The translations under genes were made by a program, and so were the position numbers. Positions 10,147 to 21,600 of a DNA stretch of 64,000 bases are shown in pieces. Within the stretch, counting starts at the first letter, position 1. The number at the start of each line of letters is the position of its first letter. The DNA lies in the NCBI RefSeq assembly GCF_000154725.1, contig NZ_DS544873.1, positions 911,107 to 975,106 of the forward strand. Reading direction: 5' to 3'. The stretch comes from Kordia algicida OT-1 (GTDB lineage: Bacteria; Bacteroidota; Bacteroidia; Flavobacteriales; Flavobacteriaceae). Below the pieces are notes generated by a model. The model searched no databases, was not told the origin of the DNA, and saw only the letters and a list, made by a program, of their open reading frames with translations.

Positions 10147-10175
10147 ACATTTGTAGCAGTCTTAACCAATCAACC

Positions 10176-11465
10176 ATGACGCAGTCAAACTTAAAAATGC
10201 ACTATGATGCCATAATTATTGGCTCAGGAACTTGCGGAGCTACTATAGCAAGAGAACTATGTAAGCAAAATAAAAAAGTATTAATTCTTGAACGAGGAGC
10301 TACACTTCCTTTAAAAGAATCATTATTAGGAATTGGCGCACTTGCTAACGAAGTTCCAGTCAGTGGAAAGCTAAAAGATATGAGAGCATTAGCTACAGGA
10401 GGAACTTCCTCACTTTACTTTGCTGTAGCAACGCCTCCACCTATTGATACGTTTAAATCACTAGGTATTGATCTTACGAAAGAATACAAAGAAGCACTAG
10501 AAGAATTGCCTATTGACTATTTGCCTGACGAGCTTCTTGGTCCACAATCTCTTAAATTAAGAGATAGTGCAAGAGAATTGGGTTATGATTGGTATAATCA
10601 GTTAATGTTCGTCGATCAGTCAAAATGCAAATCTGGTTACACCTACGAATCAAAGTGGAAAGCAAAAGATTATGTAGATGATGCCATTAAAGATGGAGCT
10701 ACTATAATCAATAAAGCTGAAGTTACTAAAGTAATAACAGACAATAAAAAGGCAATTGGTGTAGAATATAAACTTAAGAAGAAAACAAAATCTAAAAAAT
10801 TTGAACTTTGTAAAGTATTCGGAGACAAAATAATACTTACGGCAGGCGTACTTGCTTCCCCTATAATTTTAAGAAATAGCGGTGTAAAAAATGTAGGAGA
10901 TCGTGGCTTTTATGTAGATCCTAATTTGGTGTACTTTGGATTAATTCCAGGTCTTAAATCTGAAAAAACCTTTGTGGGAGCAATGAAAGCAGATTTAGAA
11001 GAAGATCTTGCATTAGGAGACGTTAATGTTATAAAATCATTTTATAGATTAATAATGTTGTCCTTATTAAAGCCGAGACACTTTTTTTCGTACTCAAATA
11101 GTATAGGTATAGGAGTAAAAGTAAGTGAACCTTTAGGAGGAAAATTTCTAGATAATGGACAATTTCAAAAAGAATTCTCTAAAGATGTTTATAAAAAATT
11201 AGATAAAGGTTCAGAAGATGCTTTAAAAATCTTGAAAAATGCAGGAGCAAAGCACATCATCAAAGGTCCTATGAATGTAACAGGTATTGGAGGATTGCTT
11301 AGAATTAACGAACATATCGATAATAATCTGCAAACAGAATTTGAAAACCTATATGTATGCGATCGATCGTTTATACCAGATACTTTTAGAGATCCACCTA
11401 CACTAACGTTAGTTTGCTTAGCCAAATATTTAGCCAACCATTTATTGTCATCTAACGAGTCCTAA
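10176..11465 (+). CDS. GMC-family FAD-dependent oxidoreductase
   Basis: The frame opens at ATG 10131, but that codon sits inside a hairpin and the first 15 residues (Cys- and Ser-rich) look unlike the family. ATG 10176 or 10197 is a better start; the latter lies just before the dinucleotide-binding motif YDAIIIGSGTCGATIARELC. Other landmarks are an ERG segment binding the ADP ribose, ATGGTSSLYFAVATPP as the family's glycine-rich flavin segment, and the C-terminal CDRSFIPDTFRDPPTLTLVC stretch typical of choline-dehydrogenase-like GMC enzymes. At about 430 residues it is short for the family. The usual HPxGTxRMG-like motif is altered to NVTGIGGLLRIN, so the catalytic His is uncertain. It may oxidise an alcohol of the polyketide or of a lipid; the substrate is unknown. 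Confidence 0.82.
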   Translation: MTQSNLKMHYDAIIIGSGTCGATIARELCKQNKKVLILERGATLPLKESLLGIGALANEVPVSGKLKDMRALATGGTSSLYFAVATPPPIDTFKSLGIDLTKEYKEALEELPIDYLPDELLGPQSLKLRDSARELGYDWYNQLMFVDQSKCKSGYTYESKWKAKDYVDDAIKDGATIINKAEVTKVITDNKKAIGVEYKLKKKTKSKKFELCKVFGDKIILTAGVLASPIILRNSGVKNVGDRGFYVDPNLVYFGLIPGLKSEKTFVGAMKADLEEDLALGDVNVIKSFYRLIMLSLLKPRHFFSYSNSIGIGVKVSEPLGGKFLDNGQFQKEFSKDVYKKLDKGSEDALKILKNAGAKHIIKGPMNVTGIGGLLRINEHIDNNLQTEFENLYVCDRSFIPDTFRDPPTLTLVCLAKYLANHLLSSNES

Positions 11466-11511
11466 TTAAGTAACTGACAAATAAAACTCAACTATTTAAT
11501 ATAAAATTACC

Positions 11512-11531
11512 TATCTGAAAACCATCAGATA
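11512..11531 (+). terminator. Hairpin downstream of the GMC gene
   Basis: A perfect 7-bp inverted repeat (TATCTGA / TCAGATA) surrounds a 6-nt loop, 47 bp after the GMC stop. It is a possible terminator or attenuator. No T-tract follows, so the assignment is tentative. Confidence 0.4.
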
Positions 11532-11554
11532 TTACCAAAAATTACACCAAAACA

Positions 11555-11572
11555 TAAGCTAACAATAGCTTA
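11555..11572 (+). other. Second hairpin in the GMC-START gap
   Basis: A perfect 7-bp inverted repeat (TAAGCTA / TAGCTTA) with a 4-nt loop lies 46 bp before the START-domain gene. It could be part of a terminator pair with the hairpin at 11512 or an operator. The function is not determinable from sequence. Confidence 0.35.
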
Positions 11573-11618
11573 CAATAAGTACAATCAAACTAATAACTAA
11601 TCAAAATTACTAACAAGC

Positions 11619-12347
11619 ATGGAAAACGAAAACAAACCTGCAAAGCCAAAAAGATGGAAAAAAATATTAAAATACATAGGAATTGGTCTTGGATCACTGA
11701 TTATCGTATTATATCTCTACAATCTATACTGGGTAAACTCAGGTTCTAACGAATGGGAACTTGAAATCGACAAAGATGGCGTACAAGTATACTCACTAAA
11801 AGTACCAGGAGATAACGTAGTAAAATTCAGAACCATCTTCAAAGGAAAATACACGCTTAGTCAATTGGCAGCTCCACACTTATTAGACCATAACTTAGAA
11901 ACCTGTAAAGAATGGTTTGAAAACTGTGTAGACTGCGAAATCATTGAACCTTTTGATACCATCAGACAATACGATGTTTCATTATGGACGTTAGATTTCC
12001 CATCGCCATTTCAACCAAGAGAGTTGCTCATCAACACATCTGTAAAGCAGGACGAAAACAAAGTGGTAACCATCGATGTTATAAGTGTGCCAAATGCAGT
12101 AGAGCATAACAAAGGAAAAATTAGAGTAGAACGTATGCACAATGTATGGCAATTTACGCCACTCGGAAACGGAATGGCACAATGTCAGCTTACGCAAGAT
12201 ATTTCTCTCGGAGGATTTTTCCCTTCATTCCTAATGAATATGGCAGGAAAAGACGCCAACTATGATTTCATGAAAAATGAATTGCCAAAATTCTTAGAAA
12301 AAGAAAAGTATAAAAATGCAAAGTTCCCTTTCATAGAAGAACTATAA
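11619..12347 (+). CDS. Membrane-anchored START-domain (lipid-binding) protein
   Basis: The 242-residue protein has a basic N-terminus (PKPKRWKKILKY), one transmembrane helix at about residues 22-40, then a START-like lipid-binding fold of about 200 residues. The pattern of WELEIDKDGVQVYSLKVPG near the start, CKEWFENCVDCE, and VWQFTPLGNGMAQCQLTQD near the end matches bacterial START proteins. The fold has a deep hydrophobic cavity for a lipid or polyketide. The N-in anchor would place the domain in the periplasm. With the MMPL transporter and LolA-like protein upstream it could form a transfer route for a hydrophobic product, which is inference. A strong hairpin follows at 12364, so this is probably the last gene of the accessory cassette. 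Confidence 0.85.
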   Translation: MENENKPAKPKRWKKILKYIGIGLGSLIIVLYLYNLYWVNSGSNEWELEIDKDGVQVYSLKVPGDNVVKFRTIFKGKYTLSQLAAPHLLDHNLETCKEWFENCVDCEIIEPFDTIRQYDVSLWTLDFPSPFQPRELLINTSVKQDENKVVTIDVISVPNAVEHNKGKIRVERMHNVWQFTPLGNGMAQCQLTQDISLGGFFPSFLMNMAGKDANYDFMKNELPKFLEKEKYKNAKFPFIEEL

Positions 12348-12363
12348 GCAACCAATTAATATC

Positions 12364-12393
12364 AGGATATCACTTTGCCATGAGTGATATCCT
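12364..12393 (+). terminator. Strong hairpin terminator after the START gene
   Basis: A perfect 11-bp inverted repeat (AGGATATCACT / AGTGATATCCT) with an 8-nt loop lies 16 bp after the START-gene stop. It is the most stable hairpin seen in the gaps and probably ends the accessory transcript, separating it from the main synthase genes. Confidence 0.7.
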
Positions 12394-12663
12394 ACTTCAA
12401 GCTTTACAATGTCCCGCAAACCCTCAAAAAGTATATTGATTCTTAGTATACAAAGCTTGAAATCAACAATCACATAATTTTTTACTTAGCAATAGCTAGC
12501 CAGCTTCAAGAAGCCTTGTCATGCATACAATGTATGTACAATGAAAACTTCTAGAAAGGCTATTCCTATTCATATTTCTAATAAAAGGTACCAAATATGT
12601 GCCTTCCATAAACAATGGTAAAACATATTAAAAAACAACAACCAAAAACCAATAACAGAAGTA
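12394..12663 (+). promoter_or_regulatory. Intergenic leader region before the main PKS operon
   Basis: No gene is visible here. The region holds a 10-bp inverted repeat with widely spaced arms (TTCAAGCTTT at 12396-12405, AAAGCTTGAA at 12452-12461), a short hairpin CATAC-aat-GTATG at 12524-12536, and enclosing arms AGCCTT (12512-12517) and AAGGCT (12556-12561). As the only long gap before 51 kb of synthase genes, it should contain the operon promoter. I could not find a convincing Bacteroidota -33 TTTG / -7 TANNTTTG pair, so no promoter position is given. Confidence 0.4.
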
Positions 12664-15600
12664 ATGATTAGTGAAAAATATTTAAATGATTTGCGCTCAG
12701 CAATAACAGAAATATTTAATCAATCTTTAAATCAACAGCCACAAATTATCGTGAATTTGGGATGTAAAGATGGTACAGTATTGCGTGAAATCTACCAAAC
12801 GATTTCAGGTAGCACTTTGCGTGGAAAATACCTAAAAGAACATCCTGTACAATGCTATGCGGTTGATGCTTCTCAAGAAAATCTAGACAATCTTGCGCTA
12901 GACAATAAAAACATACAAACGTTTTTGGGAGACATTCAAACCAGTAACGGACTAAAAAAGGCATTAAAAAACATTGGAATTTCTTCCGATAAAAAAATAC
13001 TATACCTACACACGGTAACTCCAACTGCCAATTGGCAAGCATATCTTCAAGTCTATGCCGATCATTTACAAAACAATCAACTTCTATTCACAAGCGAACA
13101 TGTCGTAGCAGAAACACAAGCTTCATTAGATAAAAACCAAATCACTACAGAAAAATTTATAACACTAGCTGCGAATATTGGACTCTTTACAGAAAAACTA
13201 TCCAAAAGATATCCTGATTCAAAAACCAACAAAGAAGTTGCACTACACAACATCACAAAAAGAGCTTACAGCATTCGCAACGCTTCTCTAAAAGACTTAC
13301 AAACATTAGATACGCTAGAAGAACTTTGCTGGCAATCGCACATACGTTCATCCAAAGAAGCAATTCAACAAAGAATAAAAACCTTTCCACAAGGACAATT
13401 CGTACTTGAAAAAAATGGAGAAGTTGTCGGCGTCATCTACAGTCAAGCCATTAACGACAAAGCACAGCTTGAAAAGGCAACAATGGACAATGTGCACAAA
13501 CTGCACAATGCTAATGGAAACGTAATGCAATTACTCGCGGTAAACATTCATCCGAGTGTACAGCTTTTCAATTACGGCGATCAATTGCTAGAATTCATGC
13601 TACAACGTTGCAGTCTTATAAATAAAGTAACAGAAATTGTAGCAGTTTCCATCTGTAAAAACTACGACAAAAATGGCGAATATTCCTTTGAAGAATACCT
13701 AAATCTACAAGGTGAAAAGCAAGATCCAATCATGGCATTTCACCACAATCACGGTGCAAACATTGTAAAAGGTTTGGCAAACTATCGTGAGCGAGACACT
13801 GCAAACGAAGGTTTTGGCGTATTAGTACACTATACTAATTTAGATGAAAGAATAAACACAAACAAAGCATTTGTCGCTTCTCCAGAAACGATAAGCAAAA
13901 ACACTTCGAGCGAGTTTACAAAAAAAGAAACTACCCAAAAATTCATCACGGAAACCATCGCAAATCTGCTCAATATTAATACAGAAACTGTCGATGAAGA
14001 GCAACCACTCATGGAAATGGGTTTAAACTCTGTTGATCTGCAAATGCTGCAACGTCAAATAGAGAAAAAAATAAATCAACAACTCGAAGCTGGTTTCTTC
14101 TTTGAGTACAACACAGTTCTAAAAGTAGCAGAAAAAATACAAGCAGATTTTACAATAAACAACACTGAAAAACCTACAGAAACAACCAATACAGCAAAAG
14201 CTAACGTAAAAAATAATGTTTCTGACACAGACATTGCCATCATAGGAATCTCTTGTAAACTTCCGGGTAATATCACTTCCGTAGATGCGTTATGGGAAGC
14301 ATTAACCGAAGAAAAAAGCCTCATCAGTTCGTATCCGAAAGAACGCGGAAACTGGGCAAATAGCGAAGAATTTAAAGGAATCGATCAAGGTGGATTCATG
14401 CAAAATGCTGCTGCCTTTGATGCTTCATTCTTTCGTATATCACCAAAAGAAGCACAAATAACCGATCCGCAACAACGCATTCTCCTAGAATTGGCGTGGG
14501 CATGTTTGGAAGACGCAGGAATTCCAGCAAAAAAACTCATTGGTTCCAACACAGGTGTTTTTGTTGGTGCAAGCAACGCAGACTACAGTCGTAAAGTACA
14601 AGATGCAAAACTAGCCATAGAAGCGCATCATGCAGTTGGAAGTTCGTTGGCAATCTTAGCAAATAGACTTTCCTATTACTTCGATCTTTCAGGACCAAGT
14701 TTATTAGTAGACACCGCGTGTTCATCGTCATTAGTGGCAATACACTCAGCAGTGCAATCACTACACTCAGGCGAATGTGACAGCGCAATAGTTGGTGGTG
14801 TAAACTTCATTTGTCATCCAGACTTATCCATTGCGTATCACAAAGCAGGCATGTTATCGCCAGAAGCAAAATGTAAAGTATTTGACAGCAAAGCAAACGG
14901 ATATGTACGTGGAGAAGGCACAGTAGTTATGCTACTAAAACCACTTAAAAAAGCCATTGAAGACAAAAATCAAATTCATGGTGTTATCAAAGGAAGCGCA
15001 ATCAATCACGGTGGACTTGCCGCAGGATTAACCGTGCCAAATCCAAAAAAGCAAAGTGAATTATTAGTCAACGCTTGGAAAAATGCAAACATTTCTACTT
15101 CCGATTTATCATACATCGAAGCACACGGAACAGGAACCTCATTAGGCGATCCAATAGAAGTACAAGGCATCAAAAATGCACTTACAACACATAGCGATTC
15201 CAAAACATTAGAAAAATGTACCATAGGTTCCATAAAAAGTAACGTAGGACACTTAGAATCAGCCGCAGGAATGACAGGAATGCTCAAAGTAATTTTGGCA
15301 ATGAAACACAAACAATTGCCAGCGAGTATTCACTTTTCCACGCTCAATCCTAAAATAAATCTCAACGATTCTCCAATACAAATACAAAACACCTTAACAT
15401 CATGGCAATCTGAAAAACCATTATTAGCTGGTGTAAGTAGTTTTGGTTCTGGCGGAACAAACGGACATGTCGTTTTGGAGGAATTTCAACAAAAAACCAA
15501 ACAAAATCATTCCACAAATAATGAAAGCCTATTCGTACTATCCGCGAAAAATGAAGATCGTTTAATCGCTTACGCGGAAAAAATCATTCGTTGGATTGAT

Positions 15601-18600
15601 ACTTCTTCGGAAACATTCAACTTCAACGACGCAATATACAGTTGGCAAGTTGGACGAACTGCCATGAAAAAACGCTTGGCAATTCAGGCGACAAACTTTC
15701 AAGACTTAAAAGAAAAACTATCACAATGGATTGCAGGAAAAACTGTAGAAACAACTTGGAGCAGTTCAAACGCAGCAACGAACTACACTGAAGAAATCAT
15801 TGCAAAAGCAATCTCAGAAAAAAACATTTCACTTCTAGGTCAAATCTGGACTACTGGAGCAACCATCAATTGGGAAGCATATTACGCAAACCAAAACGAT
15901 CTAGCATTTGTTAGTTTACCAACCTATCCGTTTGCAAAAGATCACTATTGGATTCAGGAAACTGAAACAATCACAGAAACAAAGCAACCAACAAAAACTA
16001 CGAATTCTAAGCTTTATGCTACGCCAACATGGAAAGCAATTCCGATTGAAAACATAGCGGAATCAAACTCAAAAGAAGTTACCGAAACACACATACTTCT
16101 TTGTGGATTTTCAACATTACTAAGTAAAAAACTATCGCAGGAATTGCCTGAAACAACGATTTCAACAATCAATTCCAAAAAGAAAAAAATAGCAAAAACA
16201 TATACTGAAATTGCTGTTGAATGTTTTGAGGAAATACAACAGATAGTTCGTGAAAAATCAAACAAAAAAATAGATCTCTGGATTGTGGTTCCAGCGCTCA
16301 CAACACACACAACTTGGCTCGGACTTTCAGGAATGTTACAAACGCTTCACGCGGAATATCCTTCCGTTAGCGGACAAGTACTTGCGGTAAATCCAAAAAT
16401 AAAAACTCCAGAATTAACGCAAAAACTTCTTGAAAACCAATCAGTAACAACAGAACTTACTGTAAAATACGATGCAAACGAACGCAAAGTAATACGTTGG
16501 GAAGCAATTCAAGAAAGTTCAAACGAGCAAACAACTGTCTTTAAAGACGAAGGTGTATACATTTTAACTGGCGGACTTGGCGGATTGGGAACAATCTTCA
16601 TCAAAGAAATCGGAAAGCAAACCAAAAATGCTACAATAATAATTACGGGAAGGTCTGAATTAACAGCAGATAAGCAAGAAAAAATCAAGCAACTTGCAAC
16701 AATCTCCAAAAACATACACTATCATAAAGTTACATTAACATCAAATGATGAAGTGAAAACCTTTATAAATTCCATCAAAGAAAAGCATGGAAATATAAAC
16801 GGAATCATTCACTGTGCAGGTATGGTGAAAGACAATTTCATCATCAAAAAAACAGCTTCAGAATTTGAAGAAGTATTGCAACCAAAAGTAGCAGGAACGA
16901 TACATTTAGACGAAGCAACGAAAAACGAAAACCTCGATTTCTTCGTATTATTTTCGTCTATATTTAGTGTCGTTGGCAATGTCGGTCAAGCTGATTACGC
17001 TACGGCGAATGGTTTCATGGATCAATTTGCAGCCTACCGAAACACATTACTTGCGCAAAAAGAACGAGCTGGACAAACACTATCAATCAATTGGCCATTT
17101 TGGAAAGATGGCGGCATGGACATTCACGAGTCAAGTTTAGCCATTATCAAAGAAGAAACAGGCATGATTCCAATGGAAACTGCTACAGGTTTACATGCTT
17201 TCTATCAGGGAATTGCCAATAAATACAATCAATTATTAGTGATGGAAGGCGTGGAAGAAAAACTTGTTAAAACACTTGAAAACTTAGCGCCGACAAACGA
17301 AACAATTGAGCAAGCACAAGACTATTCAGTTGAAAATCAAGATGTCATCTTTGAAAAAACACTTCAAAAAACAAAAGAACTCTTTGGGGAAGTCTTAGGA
17401 TTTGCGCCTTCAAAAGTAGACGAACATGAATCTTTCTCTGCATACGGAATTGACTCAATATTCATCAATCAACTCAATCAAAAACTATCAAAAACCTTTG
17501 ATTCCTTATCAAAAACTATCTTCTTTGAGCATCAAACGCTGCATGAAATCACAAACTATCTTGTAAACGAATACACGGAAACTTGTGCTTCTTGGACACA
17601 AACTGATATCAATCAAACACAAAAAGGTTCAAGTAAAATATTTAAAGATGCTTCAAAAACTGGTCAAACAATAAAAAATACTGACGAAGCTGAAAAACAA
17701 ATCAATCACAAAGAGCCAATTGCCATCATTGGAATCAGTGGAATCTATCCAGAAGCCAAAGATTTAGACGAATTCTGGGAAAACCTTCAAGAAGGAAAAA
17801 ATAGCATCTCTGAAATTCCGCCTTCTCGCTGGAGTTTAGACGATTTCTACGAACCAGACATGCAAAAAGCAGTCAAAGAAGGAAAAAGTTATGCAAAATG
17901 GGGCGGATTCATCAACGAATTTGCACAATTTGATCCGATGTTCTTCGGAATCTCTCCAAGAGAAGCCTTAAACATCGATCCGCACGAACGTTTATTCTTG
18001 CAAGAATCTTGGCGTGCGCTAGAATCATCAGGATATACAAAACACGATTTAAAACAAAAATATCATCAAAAAGTTGGTGTATTTGCAGGAGTGACCAAAA
18101 CAGGATTTGAGCTCAAAGCACCGTTTTACAGAAACGACAATCATAAATTTCATCCAAGATCATCCTTTAGTTCTGTTGCAAACAGATTGTCATACGTCTT
18201 AGACATCAAAGGTCCGAGCATGCCTATTGACACGATGTGTTCTTCATCGCTCACCGCAATTCATGAAGCTTGCGAACACATACACAGAGGCGAATGTGAA
18301 GTTGCATTTGCTGGTGGTGTAAACCTGTATTTGCATCCTTCAACATACAGTTACTTATCGTCACAACACATGTTGTCGGTTGACGGACAATGTAAAAGTT
18401 TTGGCTTAGGCGGAAATGGTTTTGTGCCAGGAGAAGGTGTTGGAGTCGTATTGCTAAAACCACTTTCGGAAGCGGTAAAAGACAATGACGTCATTCACGG
18501 AGTCATTTTATCAACGCATGTAAATCACGGTGGAAAAACCAATGGTTACACCGTGCCAAGTCCAGTTTCGCAATCGCAACTCATCAAAACTGCGATCAAA

Positions 18601-21600
18601 AAAGCAGGAATCAATGCACGCGACATCAGTTACATAGAAGCACACGGAACAGGAACCGAATTGGGCGATCCGATAGAAGTTGAAGGTCTAAAAAAGGCTT
18701 TTGATGCAGATACAACAGATAAAAATTACTGTGCCATTGGTTCGGTAAAATCAAATATTGGTCATCTAGAAGCTGCGGCTGGAATATCTGGTTTGACAAA
18801 AGTGTTACTACAGATGAAACACGGTAAAATCGTTCCAAGTTTGCATACGGAAGATTTAAACCCAAATATCGATTTTGAAAAAACGGCTTTTCAAGTAGCA
18901 ACCGATTTACAAAATTGGGAACGACCTTTTGTTCAAAATGAAGAAAAACCAAGAATTGCAGGAATATCTTCTTTCGGAGCTGGCGGCGCAAATGCACACG
19001 TAATTCTTCAAGAATACCAACCACAAGAAAAAGCATCTTTTGCTACAGAGTCGCTTCTGGCGGAAGCCGAAAAAGTATTAATTCCGTTATCGGCAAGAAA
19101 TAAAGCACAACTAAAACTTCGTGCGGTTGCATTGTTGGATGCATTACGAAAAAATAATAATGCATCACAATTTGACCTAATTTCATTAACATACACGCTT
19201 CAAGTTGGTAGAGAAGCAATGGACGAACGACTAGGTTTTATAGTAAGTTCGATAGAAGAATTAGAAGAAAAACTCATTCAATACATCAACGAAGCAAAAG
19301 AAATAGAAAATTTCGATCAAGGAAACAAAAATTATCCTGATAAAACCTTCAAACTGCTTACCAAAGAAGCAGAATTTCAACAAACAATTGCACGTTGGGT
19401 TAAAGATAAAAAATTAGCAAACTTACTCATGTTATGGGTAAACGGACTTACGATTGATTGGCACCAATTCTACGATACAGATGTTAATATTTCACGAGTA
19501 GCATTGCCAACCTATCCATTTGCCAACGACGAATACTGGATTCAGACAGAAAGTATTGAAAAAGGATTTACAAAAATCTCAGAAGGCGCAGAACATATAA
19601 ATGCATTATTGCATCACAACACTTCAAACATTTACGAACAGCGTTACACTTCTCGTTTCAATGGAGACGAATTCTTCCTAAAAACACAGTATAATGCTGA
19701 TGAAAAAATTACAGAAAAAATAGTTCCGACGTTCACGTGTATAGAAATGGCTCGTTTAGCAGCTTTACATGCAACAAGCGGAAACGAAAGTGAAACAACA
19801 CTCACACTGCAAAACCTAATTTGGTCTACGCCATTTACATTATCTGAAAAGAAAGAAATCAACATTGCTTTAACGGCAACGGCGCCTTTACGTGAAGAAA
19901 ATATAGCATTACACTTTGATATTTTCAGTGAATCGGATGGAGACGAAACAGTACATTGCCAAGGAAAAGCGGTATTAAGTGACCATTCACTGCCGCAAAA
20001 ACACAACATTCAAGAACTACTAACGCAACTTGAAGAACACACAATTAGCAATCATTACAAAGGTGTTCAGGAAATTCATAAAACAGATGGAAAATTAGTA
20101 GCTACCATCGATTTTTCTGAAGAAATTTTACAGCAGCAAGAAACACTCATTTTGCATCCAAAAACGCTCAGTTATATCCAAAATATCTTAGCGGAATTTG
20201 AGCACAAAATGTCAAACGCATACATCATTGGTTGCGATGCTGTTCAAATCATTCAACCGCTTCAAGAAGAAGCATGTATCATTATTTCTTTTGTAGAAGA
20301 AAGTCTATTTAGTGATGACATTTGTACGTTAAATATTGACATTTGTGATACGCTCGGAAACGTATGTGTACAATTTGTAGGTTGCTCATTTGGGAAGCAA
20401 TCGGAAACTTTAACCGCAACAACCGAAGCTACTGAAACAGAAAAACTATTCTTTACTCCGCAATGGCAAGAAACAAAGGTAGAAGGTACGCAAAAGCGTG
20501 ATGTAGCACAATATCATACCATTTTGCTGGATCTTCCACAGATTAAAACAACGCAATTAGAAACGGCGATTGGTAATAACGTATGCACGAACATTTCATT
20601 AAAAAAAGAAAATTTACACGCACAATATCATCAATACGCGACAGCTTGTTTTGAATACATCAAAAACTTACAGAAAGAAAAATTTATTGGAAATCAACAC
20701 ATTTGGTTTGTAATTCCAAATACGGAACAGTATGCACCATTACAAGGAGTATATGGTTTATTGCGTACTGCAATGTTGGAAAATCCTAAAATTTCTGGAC
20801 AAATATTGCTCACGGATGCTCACGTTTCTCAAAACAATTTAGCGCAACAACTCAACGCGCAAACTGTTCGCAATACAGATTTGATTGTCAAGCACGAAAA
20901 CAAAAAACAATACGTTTTTCAATGGCAACAACAATCGCTACAAACGTCAAATGAAATTGTATACAAAGATCAAGGAATTTACGTTATTACTGGAGGTTTA
21001 GGCGGATTGGGAACAATTTTCTGTAAAGAAATTTTACAAAAAACAACCAATGCAACTGTCATTCTCACAGGTCGTTCAGAACTGACGCAAACTAAAAAAG
21101 ATGCAATTGCAAAATTGAAGTCTTATGGCGGAACGGTTATCTACAAATCAGTAAATATAGCTGATGAAAAAGCGGTTCACAATTTCTTTGAAAATGTACT
21201 AAAATCACATCAGCAAATCAATGGAATTTTGCATTGTGCAGGAATGATTTCAGACAACTTCATTGCTGAAAAAACAACAGAAGAATTCCACCAAGTACTT
21301 ATGCCAAAAGTTGATGGAACTATCTATATTGATAACGCTACGGCGGAAATTGAACTAGACTTCTTAGTATATTTTTCTTCCATTGCAGGAGCCATTGGTT
21401 TCGTTGGTCAGGCAGATTACGCGTCTGCGAATAGCTTTATGGATCACTATGCGTATTACAGAAACGGCTTGGTTCAAAAAGGAAAACGACACGGAAAAAC
21501 ACTTTCAATCAATTGGCCACTTTGGAAAGATGGTGGCATGGGAATCGACAAAGCAACCGAGAAAATGGTAGCACAAACCATCGGAATGCAAAGTTTGGCA

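Noticed and set aside
10131-10175. ATG at 10131 as start of the GMC oxidoreductase
   Set aside because: It lies within a hairpin, and its first 15 residues do not match the family; ATG 10176 or 10197 is preferred.
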